Shown piece by piece: positions 14,786 through 23,496 of a stretch of DNA of 64,000 bases (positions within the stretch are counted from its first letter, which is position 1; each line of letters starts with the position of its first letter). The notes under the pieces are model-generated. The model was not told the DNA's origin. It searched no databases and saw only the letters and a list, made by a program, of their open reading frames with translations. This stretch comes from Rhodobacteraceae bacterium F11138. Its GTDB lineage: Bacteria > Pseudomonadota > Alphaproteobacteria > Rhodobacterales > Rhodobacteraceae. The position numbers and the translations under genes are program-made. Where the stretch lies: NCBI GenBank assembly GCA_016521575.1, contig JAEKDP010000001.1, positions 663,894 through 727,893 on the forward strand, given 5' to 3'.

Positions 14786-15547
14786 TTATGCGGTTTTTTT
14801 CTTGCGGCGAACGGCAGCCAAGCCACCTACGCCAGCCAGCAACAGCCAGCCCGCTGCGGGCAGCGGAACGCCGGGGATTTCCGAGGTGAAGGTTGCCATC
14901 ACAATGGCCTCGTTGTTGCCACCTTCAGCCGAAAAGAACTGGTTCGTGAATTGGTTGGTGTCTTCGTCCAAAAACCCGTTGATTTCCAACGTATACTCGG
15001 TGTTGTTGTAGTTGAACGTTTCAGTCAAGTTGTTCGACGTCACCGTCACGATGTCGTCGCAGTTGGAATTGTTGGGATCAGGGAAAGCACAGTTGCTTAC
15101 ATTGCTGGTTTCATTGTGATCAAAGTCGAACAAGAAGTTCAAACCATTGCCAATCACGGTGGTTCCATCCAGAAGAACGTCGGCCGTCAGCGAGAGCTGA
15201 ACACTGTTGATCGATGTCCCCGCGTTGATGGACTGGTTGCGGTGAGTGAACATACCGATCTGGAACATGTCGCCAATGTTGGCACCGGGCTGTGGAACCG
15301 GGTCGGAATCCGCGACCACGTCATAGCCGGAGGTGCCTCCGCTACCCCAGTTGATATGTGCTTCGGCCGGGGTGTTTGTGTTGCTGTCGCCAGGGGTGCT
15401 TGTATTGCTTGTCACGTTCGCGTTGGGGCTGGGGTTCAGCCATTGGACGCTGACGTTCTGCAGTTGCAGCGTATTCGCTGCGGCACCTACCGTTCCGACC
15501 AGCAGAGCAACCGTGGATGCTGTTGCAAGTTTTGTTGCGATATTCAT
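14786..15547 (-). CDS. VPLPA-CTERM (THxN-type) surface/exported protein
   Basis: A 253-residue exported protein. It has an N-terminal signal peptide (ATASTVALLVGTVGAAANT) and a C-terminal sorting signal: VPLPAAGWLLLAGVGGLAAV followed by RRKKKTA. This tripartite tail is the Rhodobacterales VPLPA variant of PEP-CTERM, recognised by an exosortase that cuts at the motif (no exosortase gene in the window). The middle is Asn/Thr-rich and contains MFTHRNQSI, matching the THxN PEP-CTERM subgroup. The role is unknown, probably matrix or cell-surface linked. A CtrA-type box lies 200 bp upstream. Confidence 0.88.
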   Translation of the reverse strand: MNIATKLATASTVALLVGTVGAAANTLQLQNVSVQWLNPSPNANVTSNTSTPGDSNTNTPAEAHINWGSGGTSGYDVVADSDPVPQPGANIGDMFQIGMFTHRNQSINAGTSINSVQLSLTADVLLDGTTVIGNGLNFLFDFDHNETSNVSNCAFPDPNNSNCDDIVTVTSNNLTETFNYNNTEYTLEINGFLDEDTNQFTNQFFSAEGGNNEAIVMATFTSEIPGVPLPAAGWLLLAGVGGLAAVRRKKKTA

Positions 15548-15979
15548 CTCAATTCATTCCTTTTTCAAATGCCTAACGGCGGTTTTCGTTACCATGCAAA
15601 CACAGTGGTCGTGACCAAATTTCCACGCCGGCCCAATCTGCAAGTCCAAGACCAAAGCTCGCTGCCGCGAAACTTGCTCTTGGCTATGATGATAGCAGAT
15701 TCCATGGTTAACGGTCAAAAGCCGAGTTTTGCGAAAAACCAAAGGGTTAACCGAACGTTAACTTGTTCGCGGCTGTTGTGTGGCGAGATTCTGCCGACGA
15801 CCGCCGTCGGGGCCGAACGTCGAATGCTGTCGAAAATATCAATGGTTTCAGGAAATTGAAACGCAATCAGGGGTTGCTGAACTCGTCCGGCATATCGCCC
15901 TGAGCGGAATGTCGCTTGGGTGTCGTGGTGTCGGGGCCGTGCATGGACGGCCCCGGGAAAGACGGCGAAGAAATTGCCG
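15548..15979. other. gene-free 432-bp region upstream of the VPLPA gene
   Basis: No gene is visible. The part nearest the VPLPA gene is AT-rich with three GTTAAC sites (15707, 15746, 15757), two of which form a CtrA-type box. A strong hairpin, GGGGCCGT (15933-15940) with ACGGCCCC (15947-15954), sits downstream of the HdeD-like gene and probably ends its transcript, although the T-run is missing. Confidence 0.6.
15747..15762. promoter_or_regulatory. CtrA-type binding site TTAAC-N5-GTTAAC
   Basis: TTAAC-CGAAC-GTTAAC (15747-15762) fits the full alphaproteobacterial CtrA consensus, two TTAA half-sites spaced by 7 bases. A third GTTAAC half-site lies at 15707-15712. It is about 200 bp upstream of the VPLPA-CTERM gene start. 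CtrA in this group governs motility, gene transfer agents and surface functions, so control of a surface protein is plausible. Binding is inferred from sequence only. Confidence 0.6.
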
Positions 15980-16534
15980 CTATTTGTTCATGCGGGCTTC
16001 GATCTTGTCCTTTACCGCGCCCTTGGCCGTGCGCAGAAAGAACGCCAGCGCCATCAGGCCGGCGCCGTTGAACAGCAACTCGATACCCAGCAGAACACCC
16101 AACAGGCTGGGCGCGACGCTGGCGAAATTGGCCAGGATATAGCCGCCCAGCAGCACGGACAGCGCGCCGGACAACAGCATCGGCCAGAAGAACGGCGTGT
16201 CCCGCATCTGGAACGAGGTGATGATCCGCGCGATGCCGCTGGCCAGGAACAGGATCGCGACCACCAGCGTCAGGGAAATAACGCCCTGCAGCGGGTGAAA
16301 CATCAGCGAAACACCAAGGAACAGCATCAACACCCCCAGCGCGATGCCCATCAGCTTGGCGCCGGTGCTCTCTTCGCCAAAGCCCGCAACCAGTTGAATG
16401 CCACCCGAGATGGCGAACATGATACCCGCAAGCGTTGTCACCGCAATCGAGGCCGCCACGGGGTTGGCCAGCACGAACAGCCCGAAGGCAATCGACAGGA
16501 TGCCGAGTATCAGCCATTTGACCCAGGTTTTCAT
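15980..16534 (-). CDS. HdeD-family (DUF308) membrane protein
   Basis: A 184-residue inner-membrane protein. The start at 16534 is chosen because AAGGATC lies at the right distance; a start 27 bases upstream has none. There are about six hydrophobic segments in pairs, for example WLILGILSIAFGLFVLANPV, IMFAISGGIQLVAGF, LGVLMLFLGVSLMF, ISLTLVVAILFLASGIARII, and PMLLSGALSVLLGGYILA. This is the DUF308/HdeD pattern, linked in enterics to acid resistance though the mechanism is unknown. It ends in a basic helix (KDKIEARMNK). It starts 34 bp after leuC and may be read from the same transcript. Confidence 0.88.
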   Translation of the reverse strand: MKTWVKWLILGILSIAFGLFVLANPVAASIAVTTLAGIMFAISGGIQLVAGFGEESTGAKLMGIALGVLMLFLGVSLMFHPLQGVISLTLVVAILFLASGIARIITSFQMRDTPFFWPMLLSGALSVLLGGYILANFASVAPSLLGVLLGIELLFNGAGLMALAFFLRTAKGAVKDKIEARMNK

Positions 16535-16568
16535 TTCTTGATCCTTCTCATAGGTTTGCAACAGCAGC

Positions 16569-17975
16569 CTACATGATTTCGCGCACGTCCGTAAGGTGTC
16601 CCGTGATTGCTGCGGCAGCGGCCATCGCCGGGCTCAGAAGGTGGGTGCGACCGCCCCGGCCCTGACGTCCTTCGAAGTTGCGGTTGCTGGTCGCGGCGCA
16701 GCGTTCGCCCGGTTGCAATTGATCGGGGTTCATCGCCAGACACATGGAACAGCCCGCAAGCCGCCATTCGAATCCCGCCTCGATGAATATGTCGGCCAGA
16801 CCTTCCTCTTCGGCCTGCGCGCGGACCAGACCGGACCCCGGCACCACCATGGCGCGCATCCCGTCCTTGATCTTCTTGCCCTTCAGGATCGCGGCTGCGG
16901 CGCGCAGATCTTCGATGCGCCCATTGGTGCAAGAGCCGATGAACACGGTGTCGACCTTGACTTCGCTCAGCGGCGTGCCCGGCTTGAGATCCATGTAATC
17001 CAGCGCACGCTGGGCGGCCTCGACCTTGCCGCCGGTGAAATCGGACGGATCGGGCACGGTTGCGGTGATCGGCAGCACGTCTTCCGGGCTGGTGCCCCAG
17101 GTCACGACGGGTGCGATGTCTTCGCCCTTGATGGTGACGACCTTGTCCCAATGGGCATCATCGTCGGAATACAGTGTTTTCCACCAGGCCAGCGCGGCTT
17201 CCCACTGTGCGCCCTTGGGGGCGTGGGGGCGGCCCTTGCAATATTCGAACGTGGTTTCGTCCGGGGCGATCAGCCCTGCGCGCGCGCCGCCTTCGATCGC
17301 CATGTTGCAAACCGTCATCCGGCCTTCCATGGACAGGTCACGGATCGCTTCGCCGCAATATTCGATGACATATCCGGTGCCGCCCGCGGTGCCGGTTTCG
17401 CCAATCACCGACAGGGTGATGTCCTTGGCGGTGACGCCCGGCCGCAGTTTGCCGGTGATTTCCACCTTCATGTTGCGCGCCTTGCGCTGAATCAGCGTTT
17501 GCGTCGCCAGAACATGTTCGACTTCAGAGGTGCCGATCCCATGCGCCAGCGCGCCGAAAGCGCCGTGGGTGGCGGTATGGCTGTCGCCGCAAACCACGGT
17601 CATGCCGGGCAGGGTCCAGCCCTGTTCCGGGCCGACGATATGCACGATGCCCTGGCGCACGTCGCTGACCGGATAGTAGTGGATCCCGAAGTCCTTGGCG
17701 TTGCTGTCCAGCGCGGCGACCTGGATGCGGCTGTCCTCGGGCATGGTTTCGGCGTTTTCGCGACCTGCGGTGGTGGGCACGTTGTGGTCGGGCACTGCGA
17801 TCGTCTTGTCCGGTGCGTGGACTTGGCGGCCGGCCATGCGCAGCCCTTCAAAGGCCTGCGGGCTGGTCACTTCGTGCACCAGATGGCGGTCGATATACAG
17901 CAAGCAGGTGCCATCTTCGGCTTCGTGCGCCAGATGGGCATCCCAGATCTTGTCATAGAGCGTCTTGGGGGACAT
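16569..17975 (-). CDS. leuC: 3-isopropylmalate dehydratase large subunit
   Basis: A 468-residue aconitase-family subunit that, with LeuD, isomerises 2-isopropylmalate in leucine synthesis. It has the N-terminal family start [15 protein letters not shown], the substrate loop [20 protein letters not shown] and three cysteines for the [4Fe-4S] cluster, in [16 protein letters not shown] and in CSMC (two, residues about 410-413). The length is normal. It is followed by an HdeD-like membrane gene, with leuD further downstream on the same strand. Confidence 0.97.
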   Translation of the reverse strand: MSPKTLYDKIWDAHLAHEAEDGTCLLYIDRHLVHEVTSPQAFEGLRMAGRQVHAPDKTIAVPDHNVPTTAGRENAETMPEDSRIQVAALDSNAKDFGIHYYPVSDVRQGIVHIVGPEQGWTLPGMTVVCGDSHTATHGAFGALAHGIGTSEVEHVLATQTLIQRKARNMKVEITGKLRPGVTAKDITLSVIGETGTAGGTGYVIEYCGEAIRDLSMEGRMTVCNMAIEGGARAGLIAPDETTFEYCKGRPHAPKGAQWEAALAWWKTLYSDDDAHWDKVVTIKGEDIAPVVTWGTSPEDVLPITATVPDPSDFTGGKVEAAQRALDYMDLKPGTPLSEVKVDTVFIGSCTNGRIEDLRAAAAILKGKKIKDGMRAMVVPGSGLVRAQAEEEGLADIFIEAGFEWRLAGCSMCLAMNPDQLQPGERCAATSNRNFEGRQGRGGRTHLLSPAMAAAAAITGHLTDVREIM

Positions 17976-18297
17976 GGGTCCTCTCCCGTTGTTTGAATGT
18001 GGAATTCGTCAGGGTTGGGGCTGCAGCGACCTATTGGCAGGCCGACACCGTGTGCGCGGCTCCGAAGAACCGTTCACGCAGGCGGCTGTGGTCCTGTAGG
18101 TCAAGTCGTGGCGTGTCCAAGGCTGTCATGAGGGTCAGATACAGCGCACAGAGGCCGCGTTCAAGCTTGGAAGTCGCCTGTGATCACAGGACAGTGCCCT
18201 TGACGCCGCCCCTGCCCCGCCCCCCGGCCCGTGCCATGGCGGCGCGATACGCTTGCGCCCGTCCGGATCGCGTGCAAACCTGACTGAAAGGAGCACC
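17976..18297. other. divergent leuC/mscS intergenic region
   Basis: A 322-bp region with no gene. It includes the perfect 14-bp palindrome CCTGTGATCACAGG at 18177-18190, which could be an operator for the mscS-like gene (ATG at 18298, AAAGGAG ahead of it). The leuC side shows no attenuator or T-box-like structure that I can support. Confidence 0.5.
18177..18190. promoter_or_regulatory. 14-bp palindrome CCTGTGATCACAGG
   Basis: A perfect palindrome in the leuC/mscS divergent gap, 108 bp before the mscS-like start. It looks like an operator of a dimeric regulator. The family is not identifiable from the motif alone. Confidence 0.4.
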
Positions 18298-19650
18298 ATG
18301 GACCCGGTCAAGGACACCACCACGTCACTGATCCAGACGATCAGCCTGTTCTGGCAGCAGGTCATGGATCAGATCGGATGGATCTTTTTGCCCGGATGGC
18401 GGCAATATCAGGCGATGGCCGTCCTGGGGCTGATCCTGCTGGCTTGGGGGCTTGGGCGGATCACCAGGCCCAGATTGCAGGCCTGGGCGCGCGCGCGGGA
18501 TGGCTGGCCGAAGTGGCAATTGCGTTTGCTGGTGCAGGTGCGGCGCCGGCTGACCCTGATCTGGTTTGCCGCCCTGGCATGGCTGGTCTATCTGGTGCTG
18601 CAACAGATCACCTGGCCATCGCGCAGCTACATGATCGGGGTGGCGGCCACATTGGCGACGGTCTGGGTTGCGATCGGGATGGCGGCGCAACTGGTGCGCA
18701 ACCGCTCGTTGCGCCGGATCGTCAGCTGGATGCTGTGGATCTATGCAACGCTGTATTTCCTGAATGCGGTGGACGAGATCACCGGCTTTCTCGACCGGCT
18801 GGCCTTTGAGTTCGGCGAGACCCGGATTTCGGCGCTGACGGTGATTACCGCGCTGGTGGTGGTGGGAGCCCTGCTGGGGGTCGCACGGCTGTTGTCGCGG
18901 CTGTTCACCGCCAACGTGCGCCGCAATCAGGACATTTCGCCTTCGATGCAGGTTCTGACCACCAAGGCGGTGCAAATCCTGGTCTATGGTCTGGCGTTGT
19001 ATATCGGTGCGCAGGCCATCGGGCTGGATCTGACCGGGCTGGCGTTCCTGTACGGGATCATCGGCGTCGGTCTGGGTTTCGGCTTGCAAACGGTGGTGTC
19101 CAACCTGGTGTCCGGGGTCATCATCCTGCTGGATAAGTCGATCAAGCCCGGTGACGTGATTTCGCTGGGCGATACCTTTGGCTGGATCGAGTCGCTGAGC
19201 GCGCGATATGTTTCGGTCAAGACGCGCGAAGGGCTGGAATATCTGATCCCCAACGAGGATCTGATCGCCAATCAGGTGGTGAACTGGACCCATTCCAACC
19301 AGTTGGTGCGGCTGGATATCCATTTCGGCACTGCATATGACGATGATCCGCATCAGGTGCGCGCCCTGGCCATTCAGGCGGCATCGGGGGTTGATCGGGT
19401 TCTGGTGTCGCCGAACGCGCCGGTCTGTCACATCGTTGGGTTCGGCGACAGCAGCGTGGACTATATTCTGCGCTTCTGGATCAGGGATCCCACGGCGGGG
19501 CTGACCAATGTGCGCGGCAATGTCTATCTGGCCTTGTGGGACGTGTTCAAGGAACACCGCATCTCGATTCCATTCCCGCAGCGCGAAGTGCGCCTGCTGG
19601 GGCAGTCCGACGACCGGCAGGATGCGCCATCCAAAGCCGGGCCCGGCTGA
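18298..19650 (+). CDS. MscS-family mechanosensitive channel
   Basis: A 450-residue membrane protein. The start at 18298 follows AAAGGAGC by a good distance. It has several hydrophobic helices in the first 230 residues. The MscS core follows: the pore helix and hinge at residues about 250-290 (GLAFLYGIIGVGLGFGLQTV, then SNLVSGVIILLDKSIKPGDV) and the beta domain and C-terminal vestibule (VNWTHSNQLVRLDIHFGTAY). It should open under membrane tension to release solutes on osmotic downshock. It is longer than E. coli MscS (286) because of extra N-terminal helices, as in the YbdG/YnaI group. Confidence 0.93.
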   Translation: MDPVKDTTTSLIQTISLFWQQVMDQIGWIFLPGWRQYQAMAVLGLILLAWGLGRITRPRLQAWARARDGWPKWQLRLLVQVRRRLTLIWFAALAWLVYLVLQQITWPSRSYMIGVAATLATVWVAIGMAAQLVRNRSLRRIVSWMLWIYATLYFLNAVDEITGFLDRLAFEFGETRISALTVITALVVVGALLGVARLLSRLFTANVRRNQDISPSMQVLTTKAVQILVYGLALYIGAQAIGLDLTGLAFLYGIIGVGLGFGLQTVVSNLVSGVIILLDKSIKPGDVISLGDTFGWIESLSARYVSVKTREGLEYLIPNEDLIANQVVNWTHSNQLVRLDIHFGTAYDDDPHQVRALAIQAASGVDRVLVSPNAPVCHIVGFGDSSVDYILRFWIRDPTAGLTNVRGNVYLALWDVFKEHRISIPFPQREVRLLGQSDDRQDAPSKAGPG

Positions 19651-19763
19651 TCGCAGCCCGTCCCGGCCAATCTGATGCGGCGCGATTGAAAAACCGGTTC
19701 CGCATTGCTAAATTGGAGATATTCCCAGCGCCGGGGAACAGGCGGCGCGCCAAAAGGAGGACG

Positions 19764-19823
19764 ATGTCCTGTCAATCCAAGCTGAAGCGGCTGTGTCCGC
19801 TGATGACCGGGGCGGTTTTGTGA
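19764..19823 (+). CDS. short upstream ORF before rsfS (19 codons)
   Basis: A 19-codon frame MSCQSKLKRLCPLMTGAVL with the best ribosome binding site in this stretch (AAGGAGG five bases before its ATG). Its TGA overlaps the GTG start of rsfS in the sequence GTGA. It may be a leader for translational coupling or may sense something. Alternatively the SD could serve a longer rsfS start at GTG 19793, but that is farther from it. Confidence 0.45.
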   Translation: MSCQSKLKRLCPLMTGAVL

Positions 19824-20182
19824 CGGCCCAGACCCAACCAGACAGCGAAACGCTGCTGGCGGGAATTCTCACCTCACTTGCGGACGACAAGGCCGAAGAC
19901 GTCGTGCAGATCGATCTGCGCGGCAAGACCGAGATCGGCGATTACATGGTGATTGCCTCGGGGCGTTCGACCCGTCAGGTCGCGTCCATGGCTGAGAAGC
20001 TGGCGGATCGGCTCAAGCAGGAGTTCGGGCGTCTCAGCAAGGTCGAGGGAAAGGAAACCGGCGATTGGGTTCTGATCGACGCCGGCGATGTGCTGGTTCA
20101 TATCTTCCGTCCCGAGGTGCGCGAGTTCTATCAGCTCGAAAAAATGTGGTTGCCGGCGAGTTCCACGTCCCGGACCAACTGA
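19820..20182 (+). CDS. rsfS: ribosome silencing factor
   Basis: A 120-residue RsfS/Iojap protein that binds ribosomal protein L14 and blocks subunit joining in nutrient-limited cells. It has the family core KAEDVVQIDLRGKTEIGDYM near residue 20-39, VIASGRSTRQVASMAEKL, then GDWVLIDAGDVLVHIFRPEV and REFYQLEKMW, all highly typical. The GTG at 19820 is used because the sequence MTAQTQPDSETLLAGIL matches family N-termini; GTG 19793 is the alternative. It is followed 35 bp later by rlmH, the classic RsfS-RlmH pair. Confidence 0.93.
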   Translation: MTAQTQPDSETLLAGILTSLADDKAEDVVQIDLRGKTEIGDYMVIASGRSTRQVASMAEKLADRLKQEFGRLSKVEGKETGDWVLIDAGDVLVHIFRPEVREFYQLEKMWLPASSTSRTN

Positions 20183-20217
20183 GCACCCGTGCCCCGAGAT
20201 GAAAGGCAGGCCCCGCC

Positions 20218-20688
20218 ATGCGTGTGACCATCTGCGCGGTGGGGCGTCTGCGGTCCGGGCCTGAAAAGGATCTGATTGACGACTATCTGGCCCGGTTCGA
20301 CCGGACCGGGCGGGCGATGGGATTGGGTCCGGCGCGCGTGGTCGAGATCGAGGATCGCAAGGGGGGCGGGATGGCGGCCGAGGCCGACCTGCTGCGCCGT
20401 GCGATCCCCAGAGGGGCGGTGCGGTGCGCCCTGGATGAGCGCGGCAAGATCCTGTCTTCACCGACCTGGGCGAAACGGATTGCGGATTGGCGCGACCGTG
20501 GTGTCGGTGATCTGGCTATTCTGATCGGCGGGGCCGATGGGCTGGACCCTGCATTGCGCGCGGAGATGGATTTCAGCCTGTCCCTGGGGGCGATGGTCTG
20601 GCCACATATGCTGGTCCGGGTGATGCTGTCAGAACAGCTGTACCGGGCGTCCACCATCCTGGCCGGCGGGCCGTATCACCGGGTTTGA
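20218..20688 (+). CDS. rlmH: 23S rRNA pseudouridine-1915 N3-methyltransferase
   Basis: A 156-residue SPOUT methyltransferase that methylates pseudouridine 1915 of 23S rRNA in helix 69. It shows the family N-terminus MRVTICAVGRLRSGPEKDLI, the middle CALDERGKILSSPTWAKRIA, the knotted SAM site LAILIGGADGLDPALR and the C-terminal MVWPHMLVRVMLSEQLYRAS, ending at GGPYHRV. The length is normal. It lies right after rsfS, as in most bacteria. Confidence 0.97.
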   Translation: MRVTICAVGRLRSGPEKDLIDDYLARFDRTGRAMGLGPARVVEIEDRKGGGMAAEADLLRRAIPRGAVRCALDERGKILSSPTWAKRIADWRDRGVGDLAILIGGADGLDPALRAEMDFSLSLGAMVWPHMLVRVMLSEQLYRASTILAGGPYHRV

Positions 20689-20815
20689 TCCAAAGGCCGC
20701 GCTTGCGCGCGATTCGATTGTTTCGGCATTGCCTGTGGCAATGCGTGTGAGGCCGTGCAGATGTGTCCGGCGGTTTGGCCGTGTCTGGGTCATGGGGGCT
20801 TGTCGAACCCGGTAA

Positions 20816-20836
20816 TTGGTAATATTAATTTACCAA
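20816..20836. promoter_or_regulatory. palindromic operator upstream of glcD
   Basis: TTGGTAA (20816-20822), seven AT-only bases, then TTACCAA (20830-20836) form a perfect dyad 14 bp before the glcD start. TGGT/ACCA arms are typical of FadR-type GntR regulators such as GlcC, LldR and PdhR, and GlcC controls glycolate oxidase in enterics. Here the spacing is wider than usual. No regulator gene is nearby. Confidence 0.6.
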
Positions 20837-20850
20837 AGTGGGGTGTGAAC

Positions 20851-22320
20851 ATGGATATGCCAACGCCGGATGCCCGGGTTCTGGCGCGCAAGGCGCGCAT
20901 CGTCGCGTGTTTGCAACAGGTCTTGCCGCAGGATGCGGTGATCCACGAGGTCGCCGAGACGCGGGCCTATGAATGTGATGCCCTGACGGCATATCGCTGC
21001 GCGCCCATGGCGGTGGTCTTGCCTGCCTGCACTCAGGAGGTGTCGGAGGTTCTGAAGATCTGTCATCGCGAAGGGGTGCCGGTCGTGCCGCGCGGGTCGG
21101 GTACCTCGCTGGCCGGGGGGGCTTTGCCGACCGAGGATTGCGTGATCCTGGGGGTGGCGCGGATGAACGCCGTTTTGGAAACCGACTATGACAATCGGGT
21201 CATCCGGGTTCAGAGCGGTCGCACCAACCTGTCGGTGACCGGTGCCGTCGAACCCGAAGATTTCTTTTATGCGCCTGATCCGTCCAGTCAGCTGGCCTGT
21301 GCCATCGCCGGAAATATCGCGATGAATTCGGGCGGTGCGCATTGTCTGAAATACGGTGTCACCACCAACAACCTGCTGGGGGTGACCATGGTCTTGATGG
21401 ATGGCACCGTGATCGAGATCGGCGGGGCGCATCTGGATGCGGGCGGGCTGGATCTGTTGGGGCTGATTTGTGGCTCGGAGGGGCAACTGGGCGTGGTGAC
21501 CGAAGCCACGCTGCGTATTCTGCGCAAACCCGAGGGGGCGCGCCCCGTGCTGATGGGATTTGACGATCCCGAGGTTGCCGGGGCCTGCGTCAGCGATATC
21601 ATCCGCGCCGGTGTGTTGCCGGTGGCGATCGAGTTCATGGATCGTCTATGTATTCGGACCAGCGACAATTTTGCCAATGCGGGCTATCCCGATTGTGAGG
21701 CGTTGCTGATCGTCGAGGTCGAAGGCTCGGAGGCCGAGATAGACGCGCAACTGGCGCAGATCGTCGACATCGCCCGCCGTCACGATCCGGTGGAATTGCG
21801 GGAAAGCAGATCGCCCGAGGAAAGCGCCAGAATCTGGCTGGGCCGCAAGAGCGCATTTGGCGCGATCGGTCAGATCAACGACTACATGTGTCTGGACGGA
21901 ACCATCCCGGTGTCCGAGCTGCCCATGGTCTTGCGCCGGATCGGCGAGTTGGGCCGCGAATTCGGATTGCAGGTCGGCAACGTGTTTCATGCCGGCGATG
22001 GCAACATGCACCCGCTGATCCTGTTCGATGCAAACCTGCCCGGCGATCTTGAGAAATGCGAGGCGCTTGGAGCCGAGATACTGAAACTATGCGTGGATGC
22101 CGGCGGCTGTCTGACCGGAGAGCACGGGGTGGGGATCGAGAAGCGCGATCTGATGTGGCATCAATATACCCCTGCGGATCTTGAAGCCCAGATGGCGGTC
22201 AAGGACGTGTTTGATCCGTCCTGGCTGTTGAATCCGGCCAAGGTGTTCCCGCTGGATGCGTCCGAGTCGCGACGCGGATCGAAGCGGGCGGCGGAACTGG
22301 TCGGTGACGCCCGCGCTTGA
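20851..22320 (+). CDS. glcD: glycolate oxidase FAD subunit GlcD
   Basis: A 489-residue FAD-linked oxidase subunit that oxidises glycolate (a major marine algal exudate) to glyoxylate together with GlcE and GlcF. It has the FAD-binding PCMH segment (VVPRGSGTSLAGGALP, then DPSSQLACAIAGNIAMNSGG, GEPEDFFYAP-type) and a C-terminal FAD-linked oxidase domain with VGNVFHAGDGNMHPLILFD and the GGCLTGEHGVGIEKR motif. The start at 20851 follows GTGGGG by 6 bases; longer starts are not protein-like. It is first in a tight glcDEF operon. Confidence 0.95.
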   Translation: MDMPTPDARVLARKARIVACLQQVLPQDAVIHEVAETRAYECDALTAYRCAPMAVVLPACTQEVSEVLKICHREGVPVVPRGSGTSLAGGALPTEDCVILGVARMNAVLETDYDNRVIRVQSGRTNLSVTGAVEPEDFFYAPDPSSQLACAIAGNIAMNSGGAHCLKYGVTTNNLLGVTMVLMDGTVIEIGGAHLDAGGLDLLGLICGSEGQLGVVTEATLRILRKPEGARPVLMGFDDPEVAGACVSDIIRAGVLPVAIEFMDRLCIRTSDNFANAGYPDCEALLIVEVEGSEAEIDAQLAQIVDIARRHDPVELRESRSPEESARIWLGRKSAFGAIGQINDYMCLDGTIPVSELPMVLRRIGELGREFGLQVGNVFHAGDGNMHPLILFDANLPGDLEKCEALGAEILKLCVDAGGCLTGEHGVGIEKRDLMWHQYTPADLEAQMAVKDVFDPSWLLNPAKVFPLDASESRRGSKRAAELVGDARA

Positions 22321-22359
22321 TCCGCGCTCAATTTACCCCGGAATATGCGAGGCGGGAAT

Positions 22360-23493
22360 ATGGATATTGCACAGACCGAGTCCGAAATGGCGGCATGCGT
22401 GGCCGGTGCGAGCGGGCCTGTGGCCATTCGCGGCGGGGGGACGCGCGGACTGGTTCTGCCGGGTGAGGTTCTGACGACAAGCGGATTGGTGGGTGTGCAG
22501 TTGTATGAGCCGGGGGCCTTGACCCTGGTGGCGTCGGCCGGAACGCCGGTGGCCGAGATCGAGACGCTTCTGGCGGCGGAAAACCAGCAACTGGCCTTTG
22601 AACCGATGGATCACCGCGCGTTGTTGGGCACGTCCGGCGCCCCGACCATCGGCGGAGTCGTGGCGGCCAATGTTTCCGGACCGCGCCGGATACAGGCAGG
22701 GGCCTGCCGGGATTTCATGTTGGGCGTGCGCTATGTCGATGGCACCGGGGCTGTGATCAAGAATGGTGGCCGGGTGATGAAGAATGTCACCGGCTATGAT
22801 CTGGTTCGGTTGATGGGCGGAAGTTGGGGAACCCTTGGGGTATTGACGCAGGTTTCGCTGAAAGTCCTGCCCCGCCCGCAGGCCCAGGCGACGCTGTGTG
22901 TGCCGGATTGTGACATGGCGCAGGCGGTGAAAACGATGTCCGTCGCTCTGGGTTCGCCATTTGAAATCACGGGTGCGGCTTATGTTACGGACCGGGCCGA
23001 AGTCCTGTTGCGCATCGAGGGGTTTTCCGGGTCGGTCGCCTATCGCACCGGGCGGCTGATAGATCTGCTGGATCGCCTGGGGGCGGTTGAGCTCAGGGCC
23101 GAGGGTGCCGCTTCGGGCGCAATCTGGAAGGCGATCCGGGATGTCGAAGCCTTTGCGGGTCAGCCCGGCGATGTCTGGCGGGTGTCCATCAAACCGTCCG
23201 ATGCACCCCTGATTGCGCCACGCCTAAAGGCCGACGCGCTGTTACTGGATTGGGGGGGCGGTATGATCTGGGCTAGGGTGCCTGCGGGAACCGACCTGCG
23301 CGCCCGGATCGGGCAGATGTCCGGCCATGCCACGCTGGTGCGGGCCGATCCGGAAACCCGCGCCCGATTGGGGATGTTTCACCCGCAACCGGCACCGTTG
23401 GCCACCATCAGCGCGGGTTTGCGTGCGCGCTTCGATCCGCGCGGTATTTTCAACACCGGGCTGATGGACCGTCATCAGCCCTTGGGAGTCTAG
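22360..23493 (+). CDS. glcE: glycolate oxidase subunit GlcE
   Basis: A 377-residue FAD-binding subunit of glycolate oxidase, shorter than GlcD and lacking the C-terminal catalytic half. It contains AIRGGGTRGLVLP near residue 25, the FAD-site AFEPMDHRALLGTSGAPTIGG-like region, and GVRYVDGTGAVIKNGGRVMKN before NVTGYDLVRLMGGSWGTLGV. The start at 22360 follows GAGGCGGGA. It starts 39 bp after glcD and ends 3 bp before glcF. Confidence 0.93.
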   Translation: MDIAQTESEMAACVAGASGPVAIRGGGTRGLVLPGEVLTTSGLVGVQLYEPGALTLVASAGTPVAEIETLLAAENQQLAFEPMDHRALLGTSGAPTIGGVVAANVSGPRRIQAGACRDFMLGVRYVDGTGAVIKNGGRVMKNVTGYDLVRLMGGSWGTLGVLTQVSLKVLPRPQAQATLCVPDCDMAQAVKTMSVALGSPFEITGAAYVTDRAEVLLRIEGFSGSVAYRTGRLIDLLDRLGAVELRAEGAASGAIWKAIRDVEAFAGQPGDVWRVSIKPSDAPLIAPRLKADALLLDWGGGMIWARVPAGTDLRARIGQMSGHATLVRADPETRARLGMFHPQPAPLATISAGLRARFDPRGIFNTGLMDRHQPLGV

Positions 23494-23496
23494 GCC

